Source: Pseudomonas botevensis (GTDB lineage: Bacteria; Pseudomonadota; Gammaproteobacteria; Pseudomonadales; Pseudomonadaceae). From it: a stretch of 64,000 nt of DNA. The notes under the pieces are model-generated. The model was not told where the DNA came from. It searched no databases and worked only from the letters and a program-made list of their open reading frames with translations. This document shows, in pieces, positions 44,920 through 53,732 of this stretch. How positions within the stretch are numbered: the stretch's first letter is position 1; each line of letters opens with the position of its first letter. The stretch covers positions 1-64,000 of the forward strand of contig NZ_JAHTKI010000022.1 of assembly GCF_019145475.1 (NCBI RefSeq), in the 5' to 3' direction. Position numbers and translations under genes: made by a program.

Positions 44920-47900
44920 CTATAGATTTTCGAAATGTGCGAGGACGACCGATTGCTTGCCGATGTCGGCGTAGGGCAGGGACGGGTCATCGGCGTGGGT
45001 CAGTGAACGGTGTTCGGGCAATTTCAGGTGGGCCTTTTCGAAATCGCGCAGGCCCGGTGAAGCCTTGGCGTAATGAAAGTGCGCGTACCACAGCAGCTCG
45101 GAGGGCGTTTTCGTCAGATCGTGGATCTCATATTCCTGAAGATAATCGCTGCGCCCGTCGCGACGTTTGCCCAGATTCTTCAACGGCCCGACCTTGCGGA
45201 TCTGCACCGCGTTCTGTCCCATCAGGTCGGTGAGCATGCCGTCGGTAGGGTTTTTGCTCTGCAGCGATTGTTCGGTGCGCAGTTGCCGGCCCCGGCGGCG
45301 CAACTCACGCGCCTTGTCACGCAGAGAAGGGATCAGTTCCTGGCTGGCATCGATCTGTTGCAGCTGCTGGGCACGGCGAACCAGTTCGTCGGCCTCGCTG
45401 ACCAGCATATGCTCCAGATCGACCGGCAACATGTCCTGGCGCGCGTAGCTATCGACCCTGGCCTCATAGGCTGGCAGCGACTCCAGGCGTTTGCGGGCTT
45501 CGGTGACCAGAACGGGCAGGTCGTTGTTCGTGAACGCCACGGTTGGCTTCGCTGGATTCTGCAGGCGAAAACCGCCGTTGCTGCCCTGTTCCCAGACTTC
45601 CTTCGAGCTGCTTTTGTCGGGCATATGAAATTGTCGGGACTGGGTCGCGGGTTCCCAATGTTCGACGCCGATCAGGGTTTGCCCGTCCTCGGTGGTGAAC
45701 ACCTTCTTGTGGATCGGCCCGCTGGTTTGCTGGATCGCCGGCTGCTTGAGCAGGTTGCGTGCGCGCTCGGCCATGCTTTCGATACCCGCGCGCAGGGCGG
45801 GCACGTTGTCCATGTGGAAATGTTGCGGATAGGTGGTGGTCCACACACGCATGTCACGCAGGAACTGCGCGTAAGTGTCCAGGCACTCTTGCAGGATCTG
45901 ATTGCGTTGAGCGGTGGTCGTGTGCGTTTGCGGCAGGCTGTATTGCATGTAGAGGGTACGATCGACCTGGTCGCGCAGCGTGCTTTCCTGGCGGAAAAAG
46001 TAAAGCCAGGACGCTTCTTTGATGTGGTCATAGCTCTTGACCATATCCAGCAGGTTGCCGGTCTTGATGTAGAGCAGATTGCTCTCGCTCATCCGTGCGC
46101 TCAGGTAGTCGAATTCCGCTCTGAGGTTGGCCTTGTCGGCCGGCTGGCTGATGCGCTGATACCAGAGACGGAAATCGCCCATGAGGGTTTCGATGGTATC
46201 GAGCTGTCTCAGATTCTCCACGCGCAGCTTGCGGATTGCCGCCAGATGGCTCAGCCGTTCGGCCAGACTGTCTTGGGGCAGCAGGTCCAGACGTTGGAGA
46301 AGCGAGTCGATCTGGTCGAGCAGTGGATGAGTCTGGTGATTGGCGCAGTACACCAGAACCTGCAGGCGATCGGCGATTTTCCAGGCATCCTGGCTCATGC
46401 ACTGGATCAACAGGCGCCGTTTGTTGCCCCGGCTCAGAGGCATCAACTCTCCCGCCAGCGCATAGCGGCGCATGGCAATTTCGATATCCCCCCGGCAAGT
46501 CTTTTCAACTGTCGGAAACAAGCTGATTTGCCGGGTGATGGTGGCTTCGTTGTACTGCTCCAGGACTTTACGACTGTGCGGGAGCTGCGCATCCATCTGC
46601 ACGGCCAGCGAATTGATCTCCCGAGTCAGTTGCTGCTGACGGCGCAGATTGCGGTCAGCCCACCAGCGCGGCAGCCGCTCGCGAATCGCCAGCGGCCAGA
46701 GCGGGTCCAGTGCATTGGCCACATGCCCGAGCATATTGCCGCCACCCAGTCCGCCACCGTCGAACGTCGTACCGTGAACCGCGAAATGGGTGTCCCACTC
46801 GCCGTAGTCGTCCAGAGCGATCGGTTGCTTGTAGGTCCTCTGCGCGGTGCCGCTCAGGCGCCAGCCGCGGGAGTCCTGGCTGAGCTCTACCTCATAGATC
46901 CTGTCCTGCCGGCAGATGAAATTGCCCTCGGCGAGGCGGTAAACCTGACGGTACGCTCCGGCCGTTCCAGGTTGCATACCGGCCAGGTTGAGGCTTTTGG
47001 GATACTCGTAGCCTTCGAACACGGCTTCACGCAGCCGCGTTCTGTAATGGATCTGGGTCTGGTATTCCGATCTGTATTTAAAGGGCTGCATGACGTTGCC
47101 GGAGTCTGCCGGGTGTAAGACTCTTCTGACCGGAGGAATGGTTGGCAGAGGTGGAAGATGCAGTTCGGGTGTCGGCAGTTCAGGAGTCGGTATCCACACT
47201 TGCGGGCGTGAAGGCGGGCGTATCGGAAAACGGGATTCCTGGCCGACGGGGAAAGTGAAAGGCAGCGGGCTGTCCTGCTGACGTCTGTGAGTCTGAAGCA
47301 TCGCGTGGAGGGCGTTGTCCATCACGGCGAGCAGGTTGTCCTGCGGACTGCCGCTCCTACTGCTCGAGCTTGAGCTTGGCGGTCGCGGGCTGTCTGTCCG
47401 TGCTGCGGTGCCACTGCCCGAATCGATCGGATTCAAGTCAGGTGAAAAGTGACCCTGCGGCGGTGTATCACCTCCGGGAGCCGGAGGAAAAATGCCGGTT
47501 GTACTGCCCGCATCCTGTCCTCCCTGCGGCCTGCGCCCCGACGGTCGCGCCCCGCCCGCACTTGCCCCTGGCAAGATATCCATGGCCGCATCGATCAGGC
47601 ACAACAGCACCGACTCCAGCTCCGCCACGCCATCGCCAACCCGGCCGCGCAGGAAGGCGGCGGCGGCCTGGTTGGCGCTGGTCCAGGCGTCGTACAGGGC
47701 GATTGTAGTGCCGACGAAGGGCACCATGCCCAGGGCCATTTTCAGGTAGTTGAAGGCGCGCGGGCCGTTGAGCGCGTAGCGCTCCAGGTACAGCGCATCG
47801 TTGGAACGCGAGGTGCCGCGATGGGCCTCGATCAGCCGCCCCATGTGCACGTTGAGCAGGTGCGCGGCCAGAGTGGTGCTGGCCGGCCAGCGCGTGCCGA

Positions 47901-50900
47901 CGCCGATCAAAGCGTTGAAGCGTTTTTCGCTGGCCTGGCCGATCCGCACTTCGTGGGCGCGGACGTTGCCCAGCAGCGCGCGGCCGGCAAGGTAACCGGC
48001 CCAGGTGTCCTGCGCGCACTGGTTGAACAGGCCGAGGCGGGCTTCTTCCAGGCTGGAATAGTGACGCAGGAAGCGGCCGTCGGGGCTGTCGGGCAGGTAA
48101 AGCAGGGTGATGCCGCTGGACGCTTGCTGGATGAAGGTCACGCCGGCCAGGGTCACCGGGCCGTCGTCCGGCGTGTCCTTGCCGCTGCTGTTGAGCGTTG
48201 CCGGCAGCAGGATGACGGACGAAGCCTCTGCACTCTGGCCATCGATGGCCGCATCGAAGATCCGCTGCTCGTCGGCGCTGATGTGCTGCTGCAAGCGCGC
48301 GTATTCGCCTTGCAGGCGCAGCATCAGGCCCCAGGGTTCGAGCAGGCATTCGCGGCGGTGCTGGTTGACGAACGGCGGATCGTCACTGGAGCCCATGAAT
48401 ACCTGACGGATCAGGGTTTCATAGGCCTTGGCCAGATCCAGCTCCGGCAGCACCCGGTTCAGGTACGCCTTGGTGATGCCGCGCACCAGCGTCTGGCGCT
48501 CGGCCTCGCTCGACGCCGTGGCTTCGACGCGCAGGAAACCCAGGCGCAACTGCATCGGTTCCAGGCTCATCGACGGCGTGTTGTCGAGGTTCTGCTGCGC
48601 CAGTTCCAGCAGCGCGATCTTGCTGCGGGTCTTGCTCGGCACCAGCACCAGTTTCACCGGCGTACCCGGCGCGCCGGGGGCGGGAACGGTGTGTTTTTCC
48701 GTGGCCACCGAGTCCGGCAGATCCAGCTGAATGTCGAACTCGCCCTTGAGCGAGAAATCCTTGCGCAGACGCTCGTGCAGGTGCTGACGGGTGAACGGCT
48801 CGCGCGGCGGCAGGGCGATTTCCAGCAGGGCGTGGCTGCGCTGCATGGCGCCGATGTAGTGCTCGATCAGTTGCTTGAGGGTGTTGCGCGTGCCCAGGGA
48901 CAGGTTGCGCAGCCAGTCCGGCAGGTTGTCGGCGAGGGTGGCGCTGCGGCGCTGCTCTTGCAGATGGGCGAGGGCCAGTTGTCGGGCGCCGCTGACCGGC
49001 ACTTGCAGGGCCGCGCGAAACCGCTGGCGCAGCGTTTCCAGTTGCTCGGCCAGTTGCGTCGCCTGCGCCGGTTCGCTGTAGCGCTGGCGCAGGCTGGCGA
49101 GTTGCTCGTCGAATTCGAAGGTCATTTCGTGCAGGGCGTGATGCAGCGGGTCGCCGCTGATGGGCGTCAGTTGCACGACGAGTTCGGCGTCCTGTGCATG
49201 GCGCTTGAACACCTCGCGTTCGAGGGCGCGGCGATTGGCGAAACGTTGCACGCCACCGCCGGCACCGGGCCAGATCAGCAGCAGGCTGTGGGGCGACTCG
49301 GGATCGTTCAGGGCGGTGGTTTCGGTGATGATCCAGGGGCCGTTGAGGGCGGTGCGGGTGCTGTTAGCCTGTTCGATGAGTGAGAGCGAGAGGCTGGCGG
49401 CGCAGGGGTTGCCAGTGGTTTTCTCGGTGATTTCTTCGGTGGTTGCGCTGGCGCCCTCGCGAGCAGGCTCGCTCTCACCGGGGAGCTGGAAAATGTGCTT
49501 GAGCGTTTGGTGTTCATCGTCGCTCAGTTGCTTGAGAGTGTGTTGCAGGTCGGCTTCGGCCAACAGGGCTTTTTTGTGCGCGCCATGCAGGGCGGTGAAT
49601 TCGCGATTGAGGGTCACCAGGTCCAGCGCGCGCTCGCGGTACAGCAATTTGTACGCAGCAGCGTCGGCGTCGGCCTCGGCGCATTCCAGGGTCTGGAACC
49701 GTTGATCCAGTGTCTGCCGCTGTGCGGCGCTGGCGTGCTGCGACCAGTGTTCCAGCGCAGCCTGCTGGCGTGCCACGGCGGCCTTGCGCACCGGCCAGGG
49801 GATGTCGGCGTGCAAGGCGCCGAACCACAGCGGCTCATCATCAGTTGCCTCAGAAGGCGAATTGAAGGACGTCGGTGGCACGGCAAATACGCCGCCGACG
49901 CTGAGCTGGCGATCCAGCTGCCCGGCCTGATCCAGCACCTGCGCGCCATGTTCGGCCAGCCCCGGCCGGTTCGGCGTGGCACCGCGCAAGGCTGCCAGGC
50001 GTGCCTGTTGCCAATGGCTGAGCAGGTCGGTCATGCCCTGGGTCAGCGGCAACGCCCGGGGGCTGTACTCAAAACGCAAGTCGCTGGCGGGCAAGCCCTT
50101 GGGCACCAGACCCTGACGGCCCAGCCAGGCCTGCAAGTCGGCGCGTTTGGCGAAGGCCTGCAACGCCACGGCCTGCTTGGGCAGGTAGAGCAATTGCGCG
50201 CCGTTCTGCGAATCGCCGACGCTGATCACCCAGGCGTCGGGCAGCGTGACACGGGTGTCGTTGCTCAGCAGCAGGTCCACCCGCTCGGCGCGTACCGGTT
50301 GCCCGTCCAGTTGCGGGCTGGCGGACGTGTCGTCCATCAGCAGCCACAGCGGGCGCAACTGCTCGGCGCTCAGGGTGCGCTGCGCCAGTGCTACGTGAGC
50401 CGTGGCTTCCAGATGAATGCGATACAACTGACTGGCGCGCTCGCGGCGCGAGAGCGGTGTGCCCGGCGCGCGGCGATCCCAATGCGCATTCCAGCCCTGC
50501 TCCAGCGCCTGCTGCGGGTCGAGGTTGTGCAGACGGGTGAGCAATTGCAGCGGTGTGAGAGTGCTCAGTGGATGCTGTTTGCCCAGGCCGGTCACGACGC
50601 AGGGGCGATCGAGAGCGGCCGCCAGATTGGGGTGCTTATGGACAAAGGCCCAGGCCTGGGCGAGGCCAACGACCTGTTCGGGATGCAGCTCCGATGCACT
50701 GAAACGCAGGCCGATTTCCGGCTCGCCGAGGTCGAGTTGGCGCTCCAGCGCAGCGCTCAGCGCCCGTTGGGTGGACGGCACGCCGGCAAACAGTTCGCGC
50801 AGGCCGCTGCTGGCGTGGCGCCAACGTTCGAGAGCGGTGTGCAGCAGGCCGGCGTCGGTGTTTTCGGACAGGTGGGTGGCGGGCGGCCAGGCCCGTGAGG

Positions 50901-50988
50901 GGGGCGTGCGGGCATCGAGAAAAAAACGGTTGGGCATGATCAATACGTTCGTGGGGCGCGCGGGAAATCCGCGTGCGGAACGAGACAT
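44920..50988 (-). CDS. Giant DUF6543/dermonecrotic-toxin-domain-like protein
   Basis: This 2022-residue protein has no signal peptide. The N-terminal 1120 residues contain at least three related modules with an LLYLP-like strand and a short alpha/beta motif: LLYLPKQAVALQAFAKRADL, LLIWPGAGGGVQRFANRRAL, LLYLPDSPDGRFLRHYSSLE. A hydrophobic segment (MALGMVPFVGTTIALYDAWT, then LESVLLCLIDAAMDILPGAS) follows, then a Pro/Ser/Gly-rich linker (about residues 1130-1220). The helical C-terminal 800 residues have no motif I can name. The order matches the N-terminal part of the LRR-NEL protein in this window, so delivery and a variable C-terminal effector are the inference. MPNRFF (50937) is an alternative start; neither has a clear Shine-Dalgarno. 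Confidence 0.75.
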   Translation of the reverse strand: MSRSARGFPARPTNVLIMPNRFFLDARTPPSRAWPPATHLSENTDAGLLHTALERWRHASSGLRELFAGVPSTQRALSAALERQLDLGEPEIGLRFSASELHPEQVVGLAQAWAFVHKHPNLAAALDRPCVVTGLGKQHPLSTLTPLQLLTRLHNLDPQQALEQGWNAHWDRRAPGTPLSRRERASQLYRIHLEATAHVALAQRTLSAEQLRPLWLLMDDTSASPQLDGQPVRAERVDLLLSNDTRVTLPDAWVISVGDSQNGAQLLYLPKQAVALQAFAKRADLQAWLGRQGLVPKGLPASDLRFEYSPRALPLTQGMTDLLSHWQQARLAALRGATPNRPGLAEHGAQVLDQAGQLDRQLSVGGVFAVPPTSFNSPSEATDDEPLWFGALHADIPWPVRKAAVARQQAALEHWSQHASAAQRQTLDQRFQTLECAEADADAAAYKLLYRERALDLVTLNREFTALHGAHKKALLAEADLQHTLKQLSDDEHQTLKHIFQLPGESEPAREGASATTEEITEKTTGNPCAASLSLSLIEQANSTRTALNGPWIITETTALNDPESPHSLLLIWPGAGGGVQRFANRRALEREVFKRHAQDAELVVQLTPISGDPLHHALHEMTFEFDEQLASLRQRYSEPAQATQLAEQLETLRQRFRAALQVPVSGARQLALAHLQEQRRSATLADNLPDWLRNLSLGTRNTLKQLIEHYIGAMQRSHALLEIALPPREPFTRQHLHERLRKDFSLKGEFDIQLDLPDSVATEKHTVPAPGAPGTPVKLVLVPSKTRSKIALLELAQQNLDNTPSMSLEPMQLRLGFLRVEATASSEAERQTLVRGITKAYLNRVLPELDLAKAYETLIRQVFMGSSDDPPFVNQHRRECLLEPWGLMLRLQGEYARLQQHISADEQRIFDAAIDGQSAEASSVILLPATLNSSGKDTPDDGPVTLAGVTFIQQASSGITLLYLPDSPDGRFLRHYSSLEEARLGLFNQCAQDTWAGYLAGRALLGNVRAHEVRIGQASEKRFNALIGVGTRWPASTTLAAHLLNVHMGRLIEAHRGTSRSNDALYLERYALNGPRAFNYLKMALGMVPFVGTTIALYDAWTSANQAAAAFLRGRVGDGVAELESVLLCLIDAAMDILPGASAGGARPSGRRPQGGQDAGSTTGIFPPAPGGDTPPQGHFSPDLNPIDSGSGTAARTDSPRPPSSSSSSRSGSPQDNLLAVMDNALHAMLQTHRRQQDSPLPFTFPVGQESRFPIRPPSRPQVWIPTPELPTPELHLPPLPTIPPVRRVLHPADSGNVMQPFKYRSEYQTQIHYRTRLREAVFEGYEYPKSLNLAGMQPGTAGAYRQVYRLAEGNFICRQDRIYEVELSQDSRGWRLSGTAQRTYKQPIALDDYGEWDTHFAVHGTTFDGGGLGGGNMLGHVANALDPLWPLAIRERLPRWWADRNLRRQQQLTREINSLAVQMDAQLPHSRKVLEQYNEATITRQISLFPTVEKTCRGDIEIAMRRYALAGELMPLSRGNKRRLLIQCMSQDAWKIADRLQVLVYCANHQTHPLLDQIDSLLQRLDLLPQDSLAERLSHLAAIRKLRVENLRQLDTIETLMGDFRLWYQRISQPADKANLRAEFDYLSARMSESNLLYIKTGNLLDMVKSYDHIKEASWLYFFRQESTLRDQVDRTLYMQYSLPQTHTTTAQRNQILQECLDTYAQFLRDMRVWTTTYPQHFHMDNVPALRAGIESMAERARNLLKQPAIQQTSGPIHKKVFTTEDGQTLIGVEHWEPATQSRQFHMPDKSSSKEVWEQGSNGGFRLQNPAKPTVAFTNNDLPVLVTEARKRLESLPAYEARVDSYARQDMLPVDLEHMLVSEADELVRRAQQLQQIDASQELIPSLRDKARELRRRGRQLRTEQSLQSKNPTDGMLTDLMGQNAVQIRKVGPLKNLGKRRDGRSDYLQEYEIHDLTKTPSELLWYAHFHYAKASPGLRDFEKAHLKLPEHRSLTHADDPSLPYADIGKQSVVLAHFENL

Positions 50989-51152
50989 TGGAAGAAAACC
51001 GGGGGGCCGGCGGGTGTTACATAGTTATCACCGGTGCCGGCGCAATGACCGCTCGGCACTCTTCATCAAACTGTCACGTAACTGTGGCAGCGCGCTTGAA
51101 CAAACTTCATCAGACTCGCGCTCTACTGGGGTTCTGCGTTTCGGTGTTTTTC

Positions 51153-52187
51153 ATGTTCAAGGGATTTTCTGCAATCGCGGCTTTTCTGGTCGCGGTTTTT
51201 TGTGGTTCGCCGACGTTTGCGGCGACGCGTTGCGACGTCAATGTACCGACCGAACGGGTCGATCTGGAGCAGGTAAGCCTGGCCTACCAGAGCATCGGTC
51301 GTGCCTCTGATCCGGCGCTGTTGCTGGTGATGGGCCTGGGCGGGCAGTTGATTCACTGGCCGGACGAAGTGGTGGTCGCGCTGTGTCAGCAGGGCTTTCG
51401 GGTAATTCGCTATGACAACCGCGATGTCGGTCTGTCGACCTGGCGCCAGGCACCGGCCGAAGCCAACCTGACGTTCGAAGTGCTGCGCTACAAACTCGGC
51501 CTGCCGGTCGCGGCGCCGTACAGCCTGACCGACATGGCCGATGACGCCCTCGGGTTGATGGATGCGTTGCACATCGAGCAGTTCCACGTACTCGGCGCGA
51601 GCATGGGCGGCATGATCGCCCAGCATCTGGCGGCGATGGCCCCGCAGCGGGTCGAGAGCCTGACCCTGATCATGACCAGTTCCGGCGCCGAAGGTCTGCC
51701 GGCACCGAGCGCGGCGCTGGTGCAATTGCTGGCGCGCCGTGGCGCGCCGAATCGTGAAGTGGCGCTGGAGCAACAGGCCGATCTGCTGGCGGCGCTGGGC
51801 AGCCCGGCGGTCAGCGATGACCGGCAGGCCCTGCTGCATCAGGCGGCGCTGTCCTATGACCGGGCGTTCAATCCCGAGGGTGTGAAGCGGCAGATCATGG
51901 CGATCCTCGCCGAACCGAGCCGGGTGGCGTTGCTCAACCAGTTGCGGGTGCCGACGCTGGTGGTGCATGGCACGGCCGATCCGTTGCTGCCGGTGATGCA
52001 CGGCGTGCATCTGGCGGCGCATATTCGTGGCAGTCAGCTGCGGCTGATTCCGGGGCTGGCCCACCGTTTCCAGGAGGCGTTCAAGGAACCGTTGCTGGCG
52101 GCGGTGTTGCCGTACCTGCAGCAGCATCGTGAAGACACGTCGCACTGGGCGCAGATCGAGCCGGTGGCGGGTGGCAACCTGTTGTAG
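51153..52187 (+). CDS. Exported alpha/beta-fold hydrolase
   Basis: This 344-residue hydrolase starts with a signal peptide (GFSAIAAFLVAVFCGSPTFA). The fold shows an oxyanion region LLVMGLGGQLIHWPDEVV, FRVIRYDNRDVGLS, the nucleophile elbow HVLGASMGGMIAQHLA (Ser in GASMG), the acid near VVHGTADPLLPV and the histidine in IPGLAHRFQE. Relatives include periplasmic esterases and haloperoxidase-like hydrolases; the substrate is unknown. I start at MFKGFSA since the signal peptide begins there. It is divergent from the giant gene and ends at a REP doublet. Confidence 0.8.
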   Translation: MFKGFSAIAAFLVAVFCGSPTFAATRCDVNVPTERVDLEQVSLAYQSIGRASDPALLLVMGLGGQLIHWPDEVVVALCQQGFRVIRYDNRDVGLSTWRQAPAEANLTFEVLRYKLGLPVAAPYSLTDMADDALGLMDALHIEQFHVLGASMGGMIAQHLAAMAPQRVESLTLIMTSSGAEGLPAPSAALVQLLARRGAPNREVALEQQADLLAALGSPAVSDDRQALLHQAALSYDRAFNPEGVKRQIMAILAEPSRVALLNQLRVPTLVVHGTADPLLPVMHGVHLAAHIRGSQLRLIPGLAHRFQEAFKEPLLAAVLPYLQQHREDTSHWAQIEPVAGGNLL

Positions 52188-52219
52188 CGGGTGGTTTTTG
52201 CGGTGGCTGTTCGTGCCTC

Positions 52220-52337
52220 TTCGCGGGCAAGCCCGCTCCCACATTGGCAGGAGTTGCCTTTGTAGGAGAGGGATGACCAAGACAGTTGCTCCCACATCGG
52301 TTGTGTTGCTTTTGTGGGAGCGGGCTTGCCCGCGAAG
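52220..52337. repeat. REPIN: two inverted REPs plus a partial copy
   Basis: A forward REP (TTCGCGGGCAAGCCCGCTCC, from 52220) and an inverted REP (TTGTGGGAGCGGGCTTGCCC, from 52312) flank about 70 bases that contain a partial TGCTCCCACA copy. It lies between two convergent genes. Confidence 0.85.
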
Positions 52338-52340
52338 GGT

Positions 52341-53732
52341 TCAGCGCACGATCTTGTCGACGTGAATCCCCAGTTTTTTCAGGCGATACCAGAAGCTGCG
52401 CTCGGAGATGCCGATCAGTTGCGCGGCCGCGGCCTGAACCCCGTTGCTCTGGTGCAGGGCGGCGAGGATGTACGCCTTTTCGACCTCGGCGAGCGCGGCT
52501 TCCAGATCCGCCGGCACGCCGTTGATTTCGCTTAGCGGCGCGCTGCTGTCAGCGGTTTGCGCGGCGAACAGGTAGGCCGGCAGATCCTGTTCCTCGATGA
52601 CCCCGGCGGAGGCGACGATGGTCGCGCGTTCCACGCAGTTCTGCAGTTCGCGGATATTGCCCGGCCATGAATAACGGGTCATGGCCTGCAACGCCTGCGG
52701 GCTGAAACCGGTGATGCGCTTGCCGGCGGCAGCGCCCAGGGTGTGGGCGAAATGCCGGGCCAGCGGGGCGATGTCCTCGACCCGTTCGCGCAAGGCCGGC
52801 AGCGGAATCGGGAACACATTCAGGCGGTAATACAGGTCTTCGCGAAACTCCTTGTTGGCCACCGCTTCCAGCAGGTTCTTGTTGGTCGCGGCGATGACTC
52901 GCACATCGACCTTGCGCTCGCGGGTATCGCCCACCGGTTCGATCACCCGCTCCTGCAAGGCACGCAGGATCTTCGCCTGCAAGGCCAGCGGCATCTCTCC
53001 GATTTCGTCGAGAAACAGGGTGCCCTTGTCGGCTTGCTGAAAGCGCCCGATGCGATCCGCCACGGCGCCGGTGAACGCGCCTTTGCGATGCCCGAACATT
53101 TCACTTTCGAGCAAGCCTTCGGGGATCGCCGCGCAGTTGACCGCGACGAAGGGTTTGTCGGCGCGGTTGCCGTGTTTGTGGATGGCCCGGGCGACCATTT
53201 CCTTGCCGGTGCCGCTTTCGCCGCTGAGCAGCACGGTGGCGGCGCTTTCCCGCACCGAATCCACGGCCTGGAGCACACTGCGAAAGCTCGGGCTGTCGCC
53301 GATCAGGCTGTCGATCTGCGCCTGCTCGTCGAGTTCGGCGCGCAGGCGCTGGTTGTCCTTGAGGATGTCGCGAAATTGCAGGGCCTTGCTGACGGTGATG
53401 TCCAGTTCGTCGATGTCGAACGGCTTGGCGATGTAGTCGAAGGCGCCGTTGCGCATCGATTGCACGGCGTTTTTCACCGTGCTGTAGGCGGTCATGACAA
53501 TCACCGGCACCTGCGGGTAGCGGTTTTTGACTTCCGCCAGCAGTTGCGGGCCGTCCATGCCGGGCATGCGCCAGTCGCTGATGATCAGGTCGATGTCTTC
53601 GGACTCCAGCACTTTGAGCGCATGCAGGCCGTTGCCGGCGGTGAACACCGCAATGCCGTTCTGACTCAGGGCCGAAGCCAGCAGATCGCAGAGCTTGGGC
53701 TCGTCATCGACCACCAGTACGTTATGCGTCAT
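52341..53732 (-). CDS. Sigma-54-dependent response regulator (NtrC type)
   Basis: This 463-residue activator has a receiver (VLVVDDEPKLCDLLASAL, LIISDWRMPGMDG), an AAA+ domain with Walker A GESGTGKEM, the sigma-54 contact loop GAFTGA, GTLFLDEIGEMP and RYSWPGNIRELQN, and a Fis-type helix-turn-helix at the C-terminus (QAAAAQLIGISERSFWYRLK). I start at MTHNVLV, which overlaps the kinase end by 11 bases. It is the last gene of the operon that starts with the HAD phosphatase. The -24/-12 promoter and dyads upstream of that operon are its probable targets, forming a positive loop. Confidence 0.9.
   Translation of the reverse strand: MTHNVLVVDDEPKLCDLLASALSQNGIAVFTAGNGLHALKVLESEDIDLIISDWRMPGMDGPQLLAEVKNRYPQVPVIVMTAYSTVKNAVQSMRNGAFDYIAKPFDIDELDITVSKALQFRDILKDNQRLRAELDEQAQIDSLIGDSPSFRSVLQAVDSVRESAATVLLSGESGTGKEMVARAIHKHGNRADKPFVAVNCAAIPEGLLESEMFGHRKGAFTGAVADRIGRFQQADKGTLFLDEIGEMPLALQAKILRALQERVIEPVGDTRERKVDVRVIAATNKNLLEAVANKEFREDLYYRLNVFPIPLPALRERVEDIAPLARHFAHTLGAAAGKRITGFSPQALQAMTRYSWPGNIRELQNCVERATIVASAGVIEEQDLPAYLFAAQTADSSAPLSEINGVPADLEAALAEVEKAYILAALHQSNGVQAAAAQLIGISERSFWYRLKKLGIHVDKIVR

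Noticed and set aside
45073..47118. 681-codon open frame antisense to the second giant gene
   Set aside because: No domain or start signal. The minus-strand protein is supported by module structure and a terminator.
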